Shown one piece after another: positions 26,003 to 35,244 of a DNA stretch of 64,000 nt (the first letter of the stretch is position 1; each line of letters opens with the position of its first letter). The stretch is taken from assembly GCA_017634595.1 (NCBI GenBank), contig JAGBNC010000019.1:1-64000 (forward strand), written 5' to 3'. The position numbers were made by a program, and so were the translations under genes. The notes below the pieces were generated by a model. That model was not told where the DNA came from and did no database searches. It saw only the letters and a program-made list of their open reading frames with translations. The stretch is from Bacteroidales bacterium (GTDB lineage: Bacteria; Bacteroidota; Bacteroidia; Bacteroidales; UBA932).

Positions 26003-27492
26003 CGGTGCGCCGGGCGCAGCAGATCAAGCACTGTCTTTACAGGATTGAAAGTCTCTGCGGGCACTTCTACGAAGAGGGTGTTCCAGTCTGACATTGACCC
26101 GTTCCAGAGTCCTGGCAGTTCCAGGGCCTTGAGCGGGCGTCCTTCATAACTCTTACTGCTTATGAAGCCCGTTTCGGGATCAACGAAATCGGGGAGATTG
26201 AATTTCTCGCCCTTGTAGTTGCGAAGACAGCATACCAGATCGACAGGATTGAAATGAGTGGCGCCTTTGAGCGCAGCGACTGCCGCTGCATCGTCCGGAT
26301 TGATCTGAGCGCCTTCAAGTATCTGTAGGGAAGTGCTGCCGTCAGCTGCCCTTACGATGAAAGGACCGCCGCCGGGCTCGCCTTCGTTCTTGACCATTCC
26401 ACACACTCTGATGGGCCTGTCCAACTTGGCCCTGAGAGCCTCGGCACGAGATCGTGAATCCTTTGCCGGCGGCATCTCAATGCAAAGCTCGTCGTGAAGG
26501 AATTCTTCCATCCTGTTGCAAAGATCCTGGCATTCGGGAGTGGCGAACGGATCGTCCTGCAGCATATTGTACACGGGCACATAAGCAAAATCGGCCTGAT
26601 TCTTACGCAGTTCGGTGAGCTGGTCATAGGTGTAGAGGAAGTCGTAGATCTGGTCACGCAACTGCAAAGCCTTGCCCATCAGCACTTTCTTCCACTTATA
26701 GGTGGTGGGCTGCAGGCGCTCTGCGCAGACGTTGTCGATGTTCTTTATCGACACAAGTTCTTCCTGCACTTTGTCCAGATTGAAGATCAAGGCACCGTGG
26801 CCGGCCGGCCGGAAAAGGGGAGTGCCGTCGTCTTTCAGGAATACATGTCCATCCGGCGTTGCAGCTACTGTGTCCGTCGCTTTATCCTGGAATGTGAATT
26901 CCACTTCGTATTTTACTCCGTAACGTTTCTCATACTCATCTTTAATCTCAGCCACGGCATGCTCGAACAACTCTTTGTGCTCCGGAGAAATGGTAACCAC
27001 GAGCTTAACCTTGCCGTCGGCGTTGCGCATATATGCCTGACCTTCAACGAAATGCTCGGCCAGTGCAGTACGTACTTCGTCGGGATAACGGTGGAATCGC
27101 AGCACTCCTTTGGGCTTGTGGCCATAGCCGAGTCCATCGTCCGAGAGAAGTTTATGTGCTGTTGAGCATGGATCATACGGGGCTGTCCCGAATACTGCGG
27201 GATCGTAGAAAGCAAAATCTTCCAAAGATGCAGACAGCTTGCGGACAGCATCGTTTTCTTGATTCTCTCCTGCGAAGATGTCTTTGAACATTCTTGAAGC
27301 AGCTCCGGAAGCAGGGACAAATTTGCACCGGCCCATTACATCTGCGTTATCGGAGTATGCTTCAGCTTCGGCCGCTTGTTCGGCACTCAGTACCTTGATG
27401 CCTCTCTGAGGAGTGGCAGGAGCTACGATATCGAGCCAGGGAAACCCCTTCTTGATGCGCTCGAGCTCGGCATTAATCTTAGTGTTGTCCAT
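25999..27492 (-). CDS. DUF4301 family protein
   Basis: A 497 aa protein typical of Bacteroidota. An N-terminal VPASGAASRMF stretch (about 60) resembles the nucleotide-binding loop of nucleotidyltransferases, and an LFRPAGHGALI stretch appears mid-protein. There is no signal peptide or membrane segment, so it is cytoplasmic. The reaction is not established. It is the last gene of the recF-DUF721-pdxB operon, 6 bp after pdxB. Confidence 0.85.
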   Translation of the reverse strand: MDNTKINAELERIKKGFPWLDIVAPATPQRGIKVLSAEQAAEAEAYSDNADVMGRCKFVPASGAASRMFKDIFAGENQENDAVRKLSASLEDFAFYDPAVFGTAPYDPCSTAHKLLSDDGLGYGHKPKGVLRFHRYPDEVRTALAEHFVEGQAYMRNADGKVKLVVTISPEHKELFEHAVAEIKDEYEKRYGVKYEVEFTFQDKATDTVAATPDGHVFLKDDGTPLFRPAGHGALIFNLDKVQEELVSIKNIDNVCAERLQPTTYKWKKVLMGKALQLRDQIYDFLYTYDQLTELRKNQADFAYVPVYNMLQDDPFATPECQDLCNRMEEFLHDELCIEMPPAKDSRSRAEALRAKLDRPIRVCGMVKNEGEPGGGPFIVRAADGSTSLQILEGAQINPDDAAAVAALKGATHFNPVDLVCCLRNYKGEKFNLPDFVDPETGFISSKSYEGRPLKALELPGLWNGSMSDWNTLFVEVPAETFNPVKTVLDLLRPAHR

Positions 27493-27498
27493 ATTGTG

Positions 27499-28533
27499 TC
27501 AGTCTATAAAGAATTCTCTACGGTAACGATAATTCTCCCTGAGGCTTTCAAACTCTTCGGGATGTATGCGGAACATGAAGTCGTCGGTGAAAATAGGATA
27601 GTTGTATTGGATGGTTGATGCTATCTGCCCCTCGCTCAGGCCGCGGAGGTCCAGCTTTACGGCATCTTTAGGCTCATTCCCGGGGGACGGGAAGAATTCA
27701 AACAGCTCTTTTATCCCGAAATAACGGGCGACGGAGCGTACCGACATCGCTGTCCCGAGCAGTTTGCCCTGATAAGAGTACCCGGCGATATGTGGCGTGG
27801 CTATGTCAACCTTAGCCATCAATTCTCTGTTGATGTCGGGCTCGTTGCACCAGGTGTCCAATATCACGGGGCCGAGTTTAGGAATGGCCTGCAGCAGGTC
27901 GGCTTCATTGACAACTTCACCGCGGGAGGCATTGATAAAGAAGGCGCCGAGCTTCATCTTGGAGAAGAAAGCGGCATCGGCCATCTTGCGCGTGGCCGGC
28001 GTAAGTGGAACATGAAGTGTCACTATGTCGGAATTGCGCAGCAGGAAGTCCAAGTCGCAGAATTGCGCAGGGCCTTCGGCCTCGGCCCTGGGCGGGTCGC
28101 AAAGCAGCAGGTTAAGCCCGAGCAGCCGGAGGGAGTTGGCCACACGGCTTCCTACATTTCCGACCCCTATTATACCCACCTTGGCCCCTTCGAGCCGTAT
28201 CCGCTTGCGGGACGCGGTACCGTAGATCGCCGAGAGCACGTAATTCATGACGGCACCGGCATTGCAGCCGGCTGCGTTGCATATGTATATCCCGCGCTCC
28301 TTGCAATAGTCCAGGTCGATATGATCGGTTCCGATCGTTGCAGTGGCGATGATCTTTACGCTGCTGCCCTCCAGGAGACTCTGATTGCAGCGTGTCCTGG
28401 TGCGTATAAGCAAGGCATCGGCATCTTTGATATCATCCGGACCTATAGAAGATCCATCGAGATATTGCACTTTTGCAAATGGTTCAAATACGCCATCTAT
28501 AAAAGGGATGGCCTTGTCAATGACAATTTTCAT
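27499..28533 (-). CDS. pdxB: 4-phosphoerythronate dehydrogenase
   Basis: PdxB oxidises 4-phosphoerythronate in the DXP-dependent route to pyridoxal phosphate. The protein is 344 aa, a D-2-hydroxyacid dehydrogenase: Rossmann motif GIIGVGNVGSRVA near 120, the catalytic Arg in INASRGEVV, and the catalytic His in ATPHIAGYS near 250. A C-terminal PdxB dimerisation region follows. The start is at 28533 (MKIVIDK), overlapping the DUF721 stop by 4 bp; an upstream ATG at 28557 is inside the preceding gene. Confidence 0.93.
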   Translation of the reverse strand: MKIVIDKAIPFIDGVFEPFAKVQYLDGSSIGPDDIKDADALLIRTRTRCNQSLLEGSSVKIIATATIGTDHIDLDYCKERGIYICNAAGCNAGAVMNYVLSAIYGTASRKRIRLEGAKVGIIGVGNVGSRVANSLRLLGLNLLLCDPPRAEAEGPAQFCDLDFLLRNSDIVTLHVPLTPATRKMADAAFFSKMKLGAFFINASRGEVVNEADLLQAIPKLGPVILDTWCNEPDINRELMAKVDIATPHIAGYSYQGKLLGTAMSVRSVARYFGIKELFEFFPSPGNEPKDAVKLDLRGLSEGQIASTIQYNYPIFTDDFMFRIHPEEFESLRENYRYRREFFID

Positions 28534-28862
28534 TTTAAAATGATTTCTTCCACCCAATTTGCATTAATGTCTTCCTGTTCGAACAGTTCGTCCCGGCTGA
28601 GTCTGTCGTTAATCATTTCCTTTAGGAATTCCTTTCTGGCCGATAACTGGCTGATCACGACGGAAGAGTTTAGCGTTATGTATAGTTTTCCGTTGCGGAA
28701 AAACCGCTTGAGCGTGAACGGAGCAGCTCCTGAAACTTCGTCCCAAGCCTTGAATATTAGTCTCGTGTTCATGCCCGTGGTCAGGTGGGCATCACGTAGG
28801 TAGTCCTTGATGGCAGAAGCAAGAGGCAATGCGTTTTTGCGTTTAATCTTGTACGTCTCCAT
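28530..28862 (-). CDS. DUF721 (DciA-like) small protein
   Basis: A 110 aa protein of the DUF721 family, whose best-known member DciA helps load the replicative helicase. Visible family features are the N-terminal LASAIKDYLRD helix and the LYITLNSSVVISQLSARKE stretch. The ATG at 28862 (METYKIKRKN) gives the normal length; the frame is open further up inside recF. It overlaps recF by 20 bp, and pairing with recF fits a role in DNA replication. Confidence 0.8.
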   Translation of the reverse strand: METYKIKRKNALPLASAIKDYLRDAHLTTGMNTRLIFKAWDEVSGAAPFTLKRFFRNGKLYITLNSSVVISQLSARKEFLKEMINDRLSRDELFEQEDINANWVEEIILK

Positions 28863-29958
28863 CGATTTTGCTAAATGTTCCGGCAATTGCTTTGAAATAG
28901 GCGCGGTCGGAGGTGATCCTGTCAACGAGCGCTTCGGTTCGGGCTTTGTCTGTATCGGACAGGAAGATCTGTCCGAAATCATGGCCGGCCACCATTTGGA
29001 GCATATTGCCGACGCGGTCCATATCCAATTTGTCAAACAAGTCGTCCAGCAGCAGTGCCGGGGGTAAGCCGCAGGCTTTTTTCATCACTTCGTACTGGGC
29101 AAACTTCAGGGCCACCAGGAATGATTTCTGCTGGCCTTGGGATCCGCATCGGCGTATGGGGAAGCCCTCCATTGAGAAAATGAAGTCGTCCCGGTGTATG
29201 CCGGATACGGTGTAGTGAGATGCAAGGTCGCGATCCCTTCTGGCTTTCATCAAAGCCTCGAAATCTTGCCCTTGGAGTTCTGTCTTATATTGTATAGACA
29301 CTTTCTCCTTGCCGCCGGAGATGGCCTCGTAGTATTTGGCGACCACCGGCTGCATACTTTCTGCAAATTCCTCCCTTGCTGCGGCTATGCTGCTTGCCGG
29401 CGCTGCCATGCGGGCGTCGAAAGCATCGAGCAGCGCGCTGTCGGGGTAATCTTCCTTCAAGAGACGGTTGCGCTGGGCAAGCAGGCGGTTATAGAGCTGC
29501 ATGTCAGATAGATACTTCTTGTCCGTCTGGGAAAGGAAAGCATTGACGAAGCGTCTCCTCTCTTCTCCCGATTCACTTACCAGTTCAGTGTCTGCAGGTG
29601 ATACCATTACTACAGGCAGAACCCCTATATGGTCGGATATGCGAGAATATACTTTGTCGTCCTTCTTGACCTTCTTGTCGGCTCCTTCGGTGACCTGGAT
29701 TGAGAAACGGGACTCTGAACCGTCTTCCATGCTGTACAGCCCGCTGATGGCGAACGAAGAGCATCCGTGTCTGAAATTGAACTTCTCCGCGGAGCGTATG
29801 CCGCTCTTGGTCATGGATAGGTAATGAATGGCGTCCAGCAGGTTAGTCTTTCCCTCGCCGTTCCCGCCCCATATACAATTAATGTTAGGGGAGAAGGCAA
29901 CTTCTTGAAGTTCTATGTTGCGGAAATCCTGGATGATTATTTTCTGCAGTACTGGCAT
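28843..29958 (-). CDS. recF: DNA replication and repair protein RecF
   Basis: RecF is an SMC-like ATPase that helps load RecA at gaps. The 371 aa protein has Walker A GGNGEGKTNLLD at about 31-42, the signature region CGSQGQQKSF near 280 and Walker B LLLDDLFDKLD near 310. It heads the operon recF > DUF721 > pdxB > DUF4301, and its -7 box sits almost on the start codon. Confidence 0.96.
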   Translation of the reverse strand: MPVLQKIIIQDFRNIELQEVAFSPNINCIWGGNGEGKTNLLDAIHYLSMTKSGIRSAEKFNFRHGCSSFAISGLYSMEDGSESRFSIQVTEGADKKVKKDDKVYSRISDHIGVLPVVMVSPADTELVSESGEERRRFVNAFLSQTDKKYLSDMQLYNRLLAQRNRLLKEDYPDSALLDAFDARMAAPASSIAAAREEFAESMQPVVAKYYEAISGGKEKVSIQYKTELQGQDFEALMKARRDRDLASHYTVSGIHRDDFIFSMEGFPIRRCGSQGQQKSFLVALKFAQYEVMKKACGLPPALLLDDLFDKLDMDRVGNMLQMVAGHDFGQIFLSDTDKARTEALVDRITSDRAYFKAIAGTFSKIDGDVQD

Positions 29959-29962
29959 ACTG

Positions 29963-29970
29963 CAAAATTA
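29963..29970 (-). promoter_or_regulatory. -7 element of the recF operon promoter
   Basis: Minus-strand TAATTTTG ends 4 bp before the recF ATG, so the mRNA would be leaderless or nearly so. No clear -33 box. Confidence 0.4.
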
Positions 29971-29991
29971 GGATTTATTATTTGAATTTAC

Positions 29992-29999
29992 TACCTTTG
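29992..29999 (+). promoter_or_regulatory. -7 element upstream of the TPR gene
   Basis: TACCTTTG matches TAnnTTTG; the start codon is 35 bp downstream. It is divergent from the recF promoter. Confidence 0.4.
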
Positions 30000-30034
30000 T
30001 CAGCTAATTTATTGGAAAATTAAAACTATAGTAT

Positions 30035-30709
30035 ATGGCAAAGTCAAATGTTAACGACAAGGAGGCGCTCCGCCAGGAAGCAATCCAGGAGACTGTCTCC
30101 AAAACAGATCAGTTTTACAACGAGAACAAAAAGACAATTTGGACTGTGGTAGCGGTGCTGGCCGTTCTGGCTCTCGCTATCTTCGCTTACATTAAGTTGA
30201 TATACCAGCCCAAGTGCGTAGAGGCAGCGCAGCAGGCTTACCCGGCCGAGCAGAGCTTTGCCGACGGTGAATACGAGCTTGCCCTCAAGGGTGACGGCAA
30301 TGTCCTCGGACTTGCTGACATCGTTGATCAGTATGGTGCCAAGGCCGGTTCCGCTGTTTTCATGGAGGCTGGCATCAGCGCCCTCCAGCTCGGCGAATAC
30401 GAGCAGGCACTTCAGTATCTGAAGAAATACAAAGGCAAGGAGCCTATCGCCGCTGCACGTGCACTCGCTTGTGAGGGAGATGCTTATGCAGGTCTGGAGA
30501 AATATAATGAGGCAGTCGCTGCATACCTGAAGGCCTCATCCAAGGCTGACAACGTGTTTGCTGCTTCTTACCTTCTCAAGGCCGGTATCCTCTATGAGCA
30601 GCTTGGCAACAAAGCCAAGGCCCTTGAGTGCTACAAGACCATCAAAGACAAGTATCCTCAGTCCATCGAGGGTTACGATATTGACAAATACATCACCCGC
30701 GCTGAATAG
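30035..30709 (+). CDS. TPR protein, YfgM-like
   Basis: A 224 aa protein with a cytoplasmic N-terminal tail, one membrane segment at about 34-54 and a periplasmic region with tetratricopeptide-like repeats (for example LLKAGILYEQLGNKAKALECY). This is the layout of YfgM, an ancillary SecYEG partner with chaperone links, but assignment rests on architecture only. It is followed 6 bp later by yebC. Confidence 0.75.
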   Translation: MAKSNVNDKEALRQEAIQETVSKTDQFYNENKKTIWTVVAVLAVLALAIFAYIKLIYQPKCVEAAQQAYPAEQSFADGEYELALKGDGNVLGLADIVDQYGAKAGSAVFMEAGISALQLGEYEQALQYLKKYKGKEPIAAARALACEGDAYAGLEKYNEAVAAYLKASSKADNVFAASYLLKAGILYEQLGNKAKALECYKTIKDKYPQSIEGYDIDKYITRAE

Positions 30710-30715
30710 TTTATT

Positions 30716-31465
30716 ATGGGAAGAGCATTTGAATTTCGCAAAGAAAGGAAGCTGAAGCGCTGGGGGCACATGGCCCGCACCTTCACTAAACTGGGGAAGG
30801 AAATTACTATCGCCGTCAAGCAGGGCGGCCCTGATGTTACCGGCAACCCCCGTCTGCGCGCCCTCATGGCAGAGGCCAGGTCGGAGCAGATGCCTAAGGA
30901 GAACATCGAGCGTGCCATCAAGAAGGCCACCGAGAGCAAGCAGGGAGACTTCAAGGAGATTATCTACGAAGGCTTTGGTCCCTTCGGCATCGCTTACCTT
31001 GTAGAGGCTGCAACTGACAACAATACCCGTACCGTGGCTAATGTCCGCAGCTATTTCAACAAATGCGGCGGCTCTCTCGGTACTACCGGCTCCGTGTCGT
31101 TTATGTTCGACCGCAAGTGTACTTTCCGGATTAAAGAGAAGGAAGGTCTTGACCTTGAGGAACTTGAGCTCGAACTCATCGACTATGGCGTGGAGGAACT
31201 TTTCGAGCAGGTCGAAGTTGACAAGGACGACAATGAGACCAAAGTTATCGTGATCTACGGTGAATACACTTCCTACGGTGCTATTCAGAAGTATATTGAA
31301 GAGAACGGTTTCGAATTGGTCTCCGGAGGCTTCGAGCAGATACCTAACGTGGACCTTAAGGAGGTTACTCCCGAGCAGCGTGCTACGCTGGACAAACTCA
31401 CCGGTCTTCTGGAAGACGATGAGGACGTGACCAACGTTTACACCACGCTCAAGCCTGAAGAGTAA
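30716..31465 (+). CDS. YebC/PmpR family (TACO1-like) protein
   Basis: A 249 aa protein beginning MGRAFEFRKERKLKRW, with the family stretches MPKENIERAIKKA near 60 and YEGFGPFGIAYLVEAATDNN near 85. Members were described as transcription regulators, and more recent work links them to translation, where they relieve stalling at proline-rich stretches. It ends 5 bp from the convergent GSCFA gene. Confidence 0.93.
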   Translation: MGRAFEFRKERKLKRWGHMARTFTKLGKEITIAVKQGGPDVTGNPRLRALMAEARSEQMPKENIERAIKKATESKQGDFKEIIYEGFGPFGIAYLVEAATDNNTRTVANVRSYFNKCGGSLGTTGSVSFMFDRKCTFRIKEKEGLDLEELELELIDYGVEELFEQVEVDKDDNETKVIVIYGEYTSYGAIQKYIEENGFELVSGGFEQIPNVDLKEVTPEQRATLDKLTGLLEDDEDVTNVYTTLKPEE

Positions 31466-31470
31466 TCAGC

Positions 31471-32316
31471 TTATTCAGCCAAGATAGAGCGGTGCGCCAG
31501 ACGGCGTGCCGCTTTTTCGTTCTCTTCTATGCGCTGAAGCTCTTCTTTTGCGGTACAGGTCTCGAGAAACCTTTCCCATATATAGTCCTCGGCTTGCTTT
31601 GACGGGTGCACCAGATCTTCGGCATAGAAGCGATAGTCCCTTAATTCATCGTTAAGAATCTCGAAAGCAGGGAAGTAGTTTGCTTGCTTGCATGAGTCGG
31701 CAGCAAGCAGCAGAGCCGCTTTGCTCAAGGCATTGGCGTGTGCTCCGTCGCCCATGTGGCGTATCGGGGATACGGTTATGGTGAAGTCCTTTTCGGGGTG
31801 AGCGTCCATTATGCTGCGAAGGCACGCCGCCGACTCTTCCGGGCTCAGCATCTTGCGGGTGAATTCAGAGGCAGGACGTTTGAGGCAGTTGGATACGACC
31901 CGTCCTCCGGAGTACCATACAAACGAGGTTCCGAGAGTGAGAATAACCCTGTTGCAGCTCTGCCAGAAGGCACGGGCCTCGTCAAGCTTGGCATTTGCGT
32001 TTTCCAGAAAAGCCTCACGGCTCTCCCTTGCGAAAGAAGTATGGTGCTCGAACGAGCATATCCTGCCTGCTCCGGCACCCATCTCCACGCAATCTTTGGG
32101 GCGGAATGGTTCGTCCGAGTCCAGCCTTCTTACTGCGGACAGCAGCGATGCCGGATTGTACAGGGTGCCGAAAGGATTTACCATCACATCAAATCCGGCC
32201 CCCTGCATTCGACGCCCGATTGAATCTGCAAAGCAGCTGCCCAGCAGAACTATCCTGTCGCTTAACAGAAATACCCTGTCAGGCGCCGGAAAAATAACTT
32301 TAGTCCATAATTTCAT
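31471..32316 (-). CDS. GSCFA domain protein
   Basis: A 281 aa cytoplasmic-looking protein with the family motif VLLGSCFADSIGRRM at about 25-39 that names the GSCFA domain, plus the later SPIRHMGDGAHANALSKAAL and EDLVHPSKQAEDYIW stretches. GSCFA is an SGNH-hydrolase relative, so the Ser in GSCFADS and the His in DLVHP are the likely catalytic pair. The substrate is unknown. It is divergent from the outer-membrane protein at 32350. Confidence 0.88.
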   Translation of the reverse strand: MKLWTKVIFPAPDRVFLLSDRIVLLGSCFADSIGRRMQGAGFDVMVNPFGTLYNPASLLSAVRRLDSDEPFRPKDCVEMGAGAGRICSFEHHTSFARESREAFLENANAKLDEARAFWQSCNRVILTLGTSFVWYSGGRVVSNCLKRPASEFTRKMLSPEESAACLRSIMDAHPEKDFTITVSPIRHMGDGAHANALSKAALLLAADSCKQANYFPAFEILNDELRDYRFYAEDLVHPSKQAEDYIWERFLETCTAKEELQRIEENEKAARRLAHRSILAE

Positions 32317-32324
32317 TTGTGTTG

Positions 32325-32332
32325 CAAAAATA
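32325..32332 (-). promoter_or_regulatory. -7 element of the GSCFA gene
   Basis: Minus-strand TATTTTTG, 8 bp before the start codon, implies a near-leaderless mRNA. Confidence 0.4.
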
Positions 32333-32333
32333 C

Positions 32334-32341
32334 TATTTTTG
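32334..32341 (+). promoter_or_regulatory. -7 element of the 32350 gene
   Basis: TATTTTTG lies 8 bp before the ATG and abuts the opposing GSCFA box. A TTTG at 32316-32319 is rather close (14 bp) to be a standard -33 element. Confidence 0.4.
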
Positions 32342-32349
32342 TAAAGTAA

Positions 32350-33528
32350 ATGAAAAAAATCGCCTCAGCCCTTCTGATTCTTTCGCTTTCTGTCCCTTCA
32401 ATGGCTCAGAAACTTGATTGGAATGTGAATTTCGATTACTTGTTCCGCAATTATGAGTATGACCGTTCAAATGAAGTGTACGACACTTCTTTCACTCTTC
32501 ATGCGGCAAGGCTCACACCCGAGATCGGGTTCCTGGTCAAGCAGAACAACAGCGTATTCCACCGGGTGCGAGTAGGTATCGACGTGTTCAAGGAAATGGG
32601 AGAGGGGAGCGTCAACAAAGAACTCCTTCGCGATATCATTTTCTATTACAATGCAGAAGCAGTTTTTCGCGGCGGCGGCCGTTTCCAGGCCATTGCCGGC
32701 TGCTTCCCCCGCCGTTTTGCGGAGGGCGATTATATGGGGCCCTTTTTCGACGATGACATATTGTTTTACGACAACAACCTTGAAGGCATGTTCTTCAAGT
32801 ACCGCAACAGGCACATCTTTGCCGAATTAGGGCTTGACTGGCCTGGTATGCTCGGAGATAAAGAGCACCCGCTGCGCAGGGAACGTTTTCAGGTGCTGAG
32901 TTCCGGTCTTTGGAATTTCGCCGGCCCGTTCAGTGTGGGCTGGCGCGGCTCTTTCTACCACTTCGCATGTTCTCCGCAGAGCCCCAATGTCGTTGATAAC
33001 CACATGCTTAATCCTTGGCTGGAATGGACCCCGTTCTCGTTCCTTGATGAGTTGAAACTGAGCGCCGGGGGTATATTTACCTACCAGTGCGACAGGATGA
33101 TATCGCCGGAGCCTGTTTTCCCCATGGGCTTTTATTCATCACAGGTTTTCGGCAAGTGGGGAGTCTCTATTGACAACAGGGTGTACTATGGCGATGACCT
33201 GATGCCATATTATTCACTTGAATTCGGTGGCGTCAAGTACGGACGTGAGCTATATATGGGGGACCGGGGATTCAATACTCGCTTCGATCGTCCGAGTTGG
33301 GCTGACTATCTGAATGTTAAGTACGAGCCCAAGCTCAGTTCGTGGTTGAATCTGTCCGTGGTCTTATCGTTCCGCTTCGGAGAGCCTTCCGAGCTCCTTG
33401 GAACGCCCGTGTTCCGCGGCTGGCAGCAAAGCGTTGCCCTCAAAGTAAATCTGGATTCGCTCAGGCCTCACCCCAAGGCGCCGAAATCGGAGCAGCGCGG
33501 GTTCTTCCCCGGCTATTTCAAGTTGTAA
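32350..33528 (+). CDS. secreted, outer-membrane-barrel-like protein of unknown function
   Basis: A 392 aa protein with a clear signal peptide (1-19, ending PSMAQ). The mature part is rich in aromatic residues and short alternating strands (VNFDYLFRNYEY, IFAELGLDW, FSVGWRGSFYHFA), which suggests a beta-barrel or beta-sandwich outer-membrane protein. I do not recognise a family. It is 9 bp upstream of an UshA-like phosphatase gene, so the two probably form an operon, perhaps uptake plus hydrolysis of a phosphorylated compound. Confidence 0.7.
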   Translation: MKKIASALLILSLSVPSMAQKLDWNVNFDYLFRNYEYDRSNEVYDTSFTLHAARLTPEIGFLVKQNNSVFHRVRVGIDVFKEMGEGSVNKELLRDIIFYYNAEAVFRGGGRFQAIAGCFPRRFAEGDYMGPFFDDDILFYDNNLEGMFFKYRNRHIFAELGLDWPGMLGDKEHPLRRERFQVLSSGLWNFAGPFSVGWRGSFYHFACSPQSPNVVDNHMLNPWLEWTPFSFLDELKLSAGGIFTYQCDRMISPEPVFPMGFYSSQVFGKWGVSIDNRVYYGDDLMPYYSLEFGGVKYGRELYMGDRGFNTRFDRPSWADYLNVKYEPKLSSWLNLSVVLSFRFGEPSELLGTPVFRGWQQSVALKVNLDSLRPHPKAPKSEQRGFFPGYFKL

Positions 33529-33537
33529 TCATTAAGT

Positions 33538-35244
33538 ATGAAAAAGATATCTGTTTTTAGTATTCTGCTTGTCTTTCTGACTGTGGGGCTGAATGCCCAG
33601 GAAAGTGAGCTGCACATCATCACGACCGGTGATGTGCACGGATCGTATTTTAACCGGCCTTATGTCGGGGCCAAGACCAAGACCAGCCTGATGTCTGTCA
33701 AGCACTTTGTGGACAGTGTCAGGGCTGCTGTTGGCCCGGAAAACGTGCTCCTGCTCGATGCTGGCGATTGTCTCCAAGGGGACAATGCCGCTTACTATTT
33801 CAACTACGTAGTTCCGGATCAGCCCCATATCTATCCGCGTCTGGTCTCCTATATGGGCTACGACGCATGTGTCGTGGGTAATCATGACATTGAGACGGGA
33901 CATGCCGTATATGACAAGGTATTCAAGGAACTTGACGGACTTGGCATCCCATGGCTGGCCGGTAATGCCATAACTCCTGACGGCGGCACATATTTCCCCG
34001 AGTATAAAATGATTATGAAGGGCGGCCGGAAAATACTGGTGCTCGGCTACAACAACGCCAATATCGCCGGATGGTTGTCGCCTGAGCTCTGGAGCGGTAT
34101 GGAGCATGTGTCGCTCGTACCGCTAGTCCGCAAGCGTGTAAGAGCACTTCGTGCCAAGCTCCATCCCGACGCTGTTGTGGTGGTGGTCCACTCCGGTACC
34201 GGCAGCGGTGACGGCAAGTCGATAGAGAGCCAGGGACTTGATATTTTCCGTACGCTTTGCGGCGCTGATGTTCTGGTAGCCGCTCACGACCACCGTCCCG
34301 CCGTAGTCGTGACAAAGAAACGCTGCTTGATTGACGGAGGCGCTCGTTGCGGCAATGTGGGGCATGCTGTTTTGAAGTTCAAAGGCCACAGGGTCGTATA
34401 CCGTACAGCAAGCATCGATGTCCTGGATAAGAAGGCTGTCGATGAAAACATGGTTAAACTGTTCGACTCTGAATTCCAGGCAGTTAAAGACTTTACGCTG
34501 CGCCCTGTAGGGTATCTGGCAATGCCTCTCCGCAGTCGTGATGCCTATGTCGGGATGAGCGACTATATCGATCTGCTGCACACCGTACAGCTTGCGGAGT
34601 CAAAGGCCAAAGTATCTATTGCCGCGCCTCTTACATTCAACGGCTATGTTGCTCCGGGCCAGGTCATCTACAACGATATGTTTACAATCTATCCGTTTGA
34701 GAACCAGCTCTTTGTACTTAAGCTTTCGGGACGTGAGCTGAAGAGTATGCTGGAGCTCTCGTATGATCGCTGGATTTGTACGCCGGGAGACCATGTCTTG
34801 CGTATCAAGAATACGCCGGATCCACGCACAGGTGCGGAAAAATGGTCTTTTGAGAACCGCAGCTACAACTTTGACTCTGCAGCCGGGATCAACTATACTG
34901 TTGATGTTACTAAGCCGTTCGGCGAAAGGATTGTGATCAGCGGCTTTGCTGACGGATCGGCTTTTGATTACGAAGCCATGTACACGGTGGCTATGACTTC
35001 ATATAGGGCAAACGGCGGGGGAGACCTGCTTGTGAAAGGTGCCGGAATCCCTCACGAAGAGCTTTCTTCCAGGGTGGTCGCAAGGTATCCCGAAATCCGC
35101 GAGATGGTGTACCAGTTCATAAAATCACACGAACAGGTGGACCACGACCTTGTATCAGATCGCACTGTTCTTGGAGAATGGAGATTTGTTCCGGAGTCTG
35201 TCGCATTGCCATTGCTTAAATCGGATCTTGAATTAGTGTTTTAA
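33538..35244 (+). CDS. UshA-like 5'-nucleotidase / metallophosphatase
   Basis: A 568 aa periplasmic or surface enzyme with a signal peptide (about 1-21). The calcineurin-like domain shows TTGDVHGSY, LLDAGDCLQGDNA, VVGNHDIETG and AAHDHRP for the di-metal site. The C-terminal 5'-nucleotidase domain (from about 320) has NGYVAPGQVIYNDMFTIYPFENQL and YRANGGGDLL, which form the nucleotide-binding pocket. It likely removes phosphate from nucleotides outside the cytoplasm. It overlaps the convergent AraC-type gene by 12 bp. Confidence 0.9.
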   Translation: MKKISVFSILLVFLTVGLNAQESELHIITTGDVHGSYFNRPYVGAKTKTSLMSVKHFVDSVRAAVGPENVLLLDAGDCLQGDNAAYYFNYVVPDQPHIYPRLVSYMGYDACVVGNHDIETGHAVYDKVFKELDGLGIPWLAGNAITPDGGTYFPEYKMIMKGGRKILVLGYNNANIAGWLSPELWSGMEHVSLVPLVRKRVRALRAKLHPDAVVVVVHSGTGSGDGKSIESQGLDIFRTLCGADVLVAAHDHRPAVVVTKKRCLIDGGARCGNVGHAVLKFKGHRVVYRTASIDVLDKKAVDENMVKLFDSEFQAVKDFTLRPVGYLAMPLRSRDAYVGMSDYIDLLHTVQLAESKAKVSIAAPLTFNGYVAPGQVIYNDMFTIYPFENQLFVLKLSGRELKSMLELSYDRWICTPGDHVLRIKNTPDPRTGAEKWSFENRSYNFDSAAGINYTVDVTKPFGERIVISGFADGSAFDYEAMYTVAMTSYRANGGGDLLVKGAGIPHEELSSRVVARYPEIREMVYQFIKSHEQVDHDLVSDRTVLGEWRFVPESVALPLLKSDLELVF

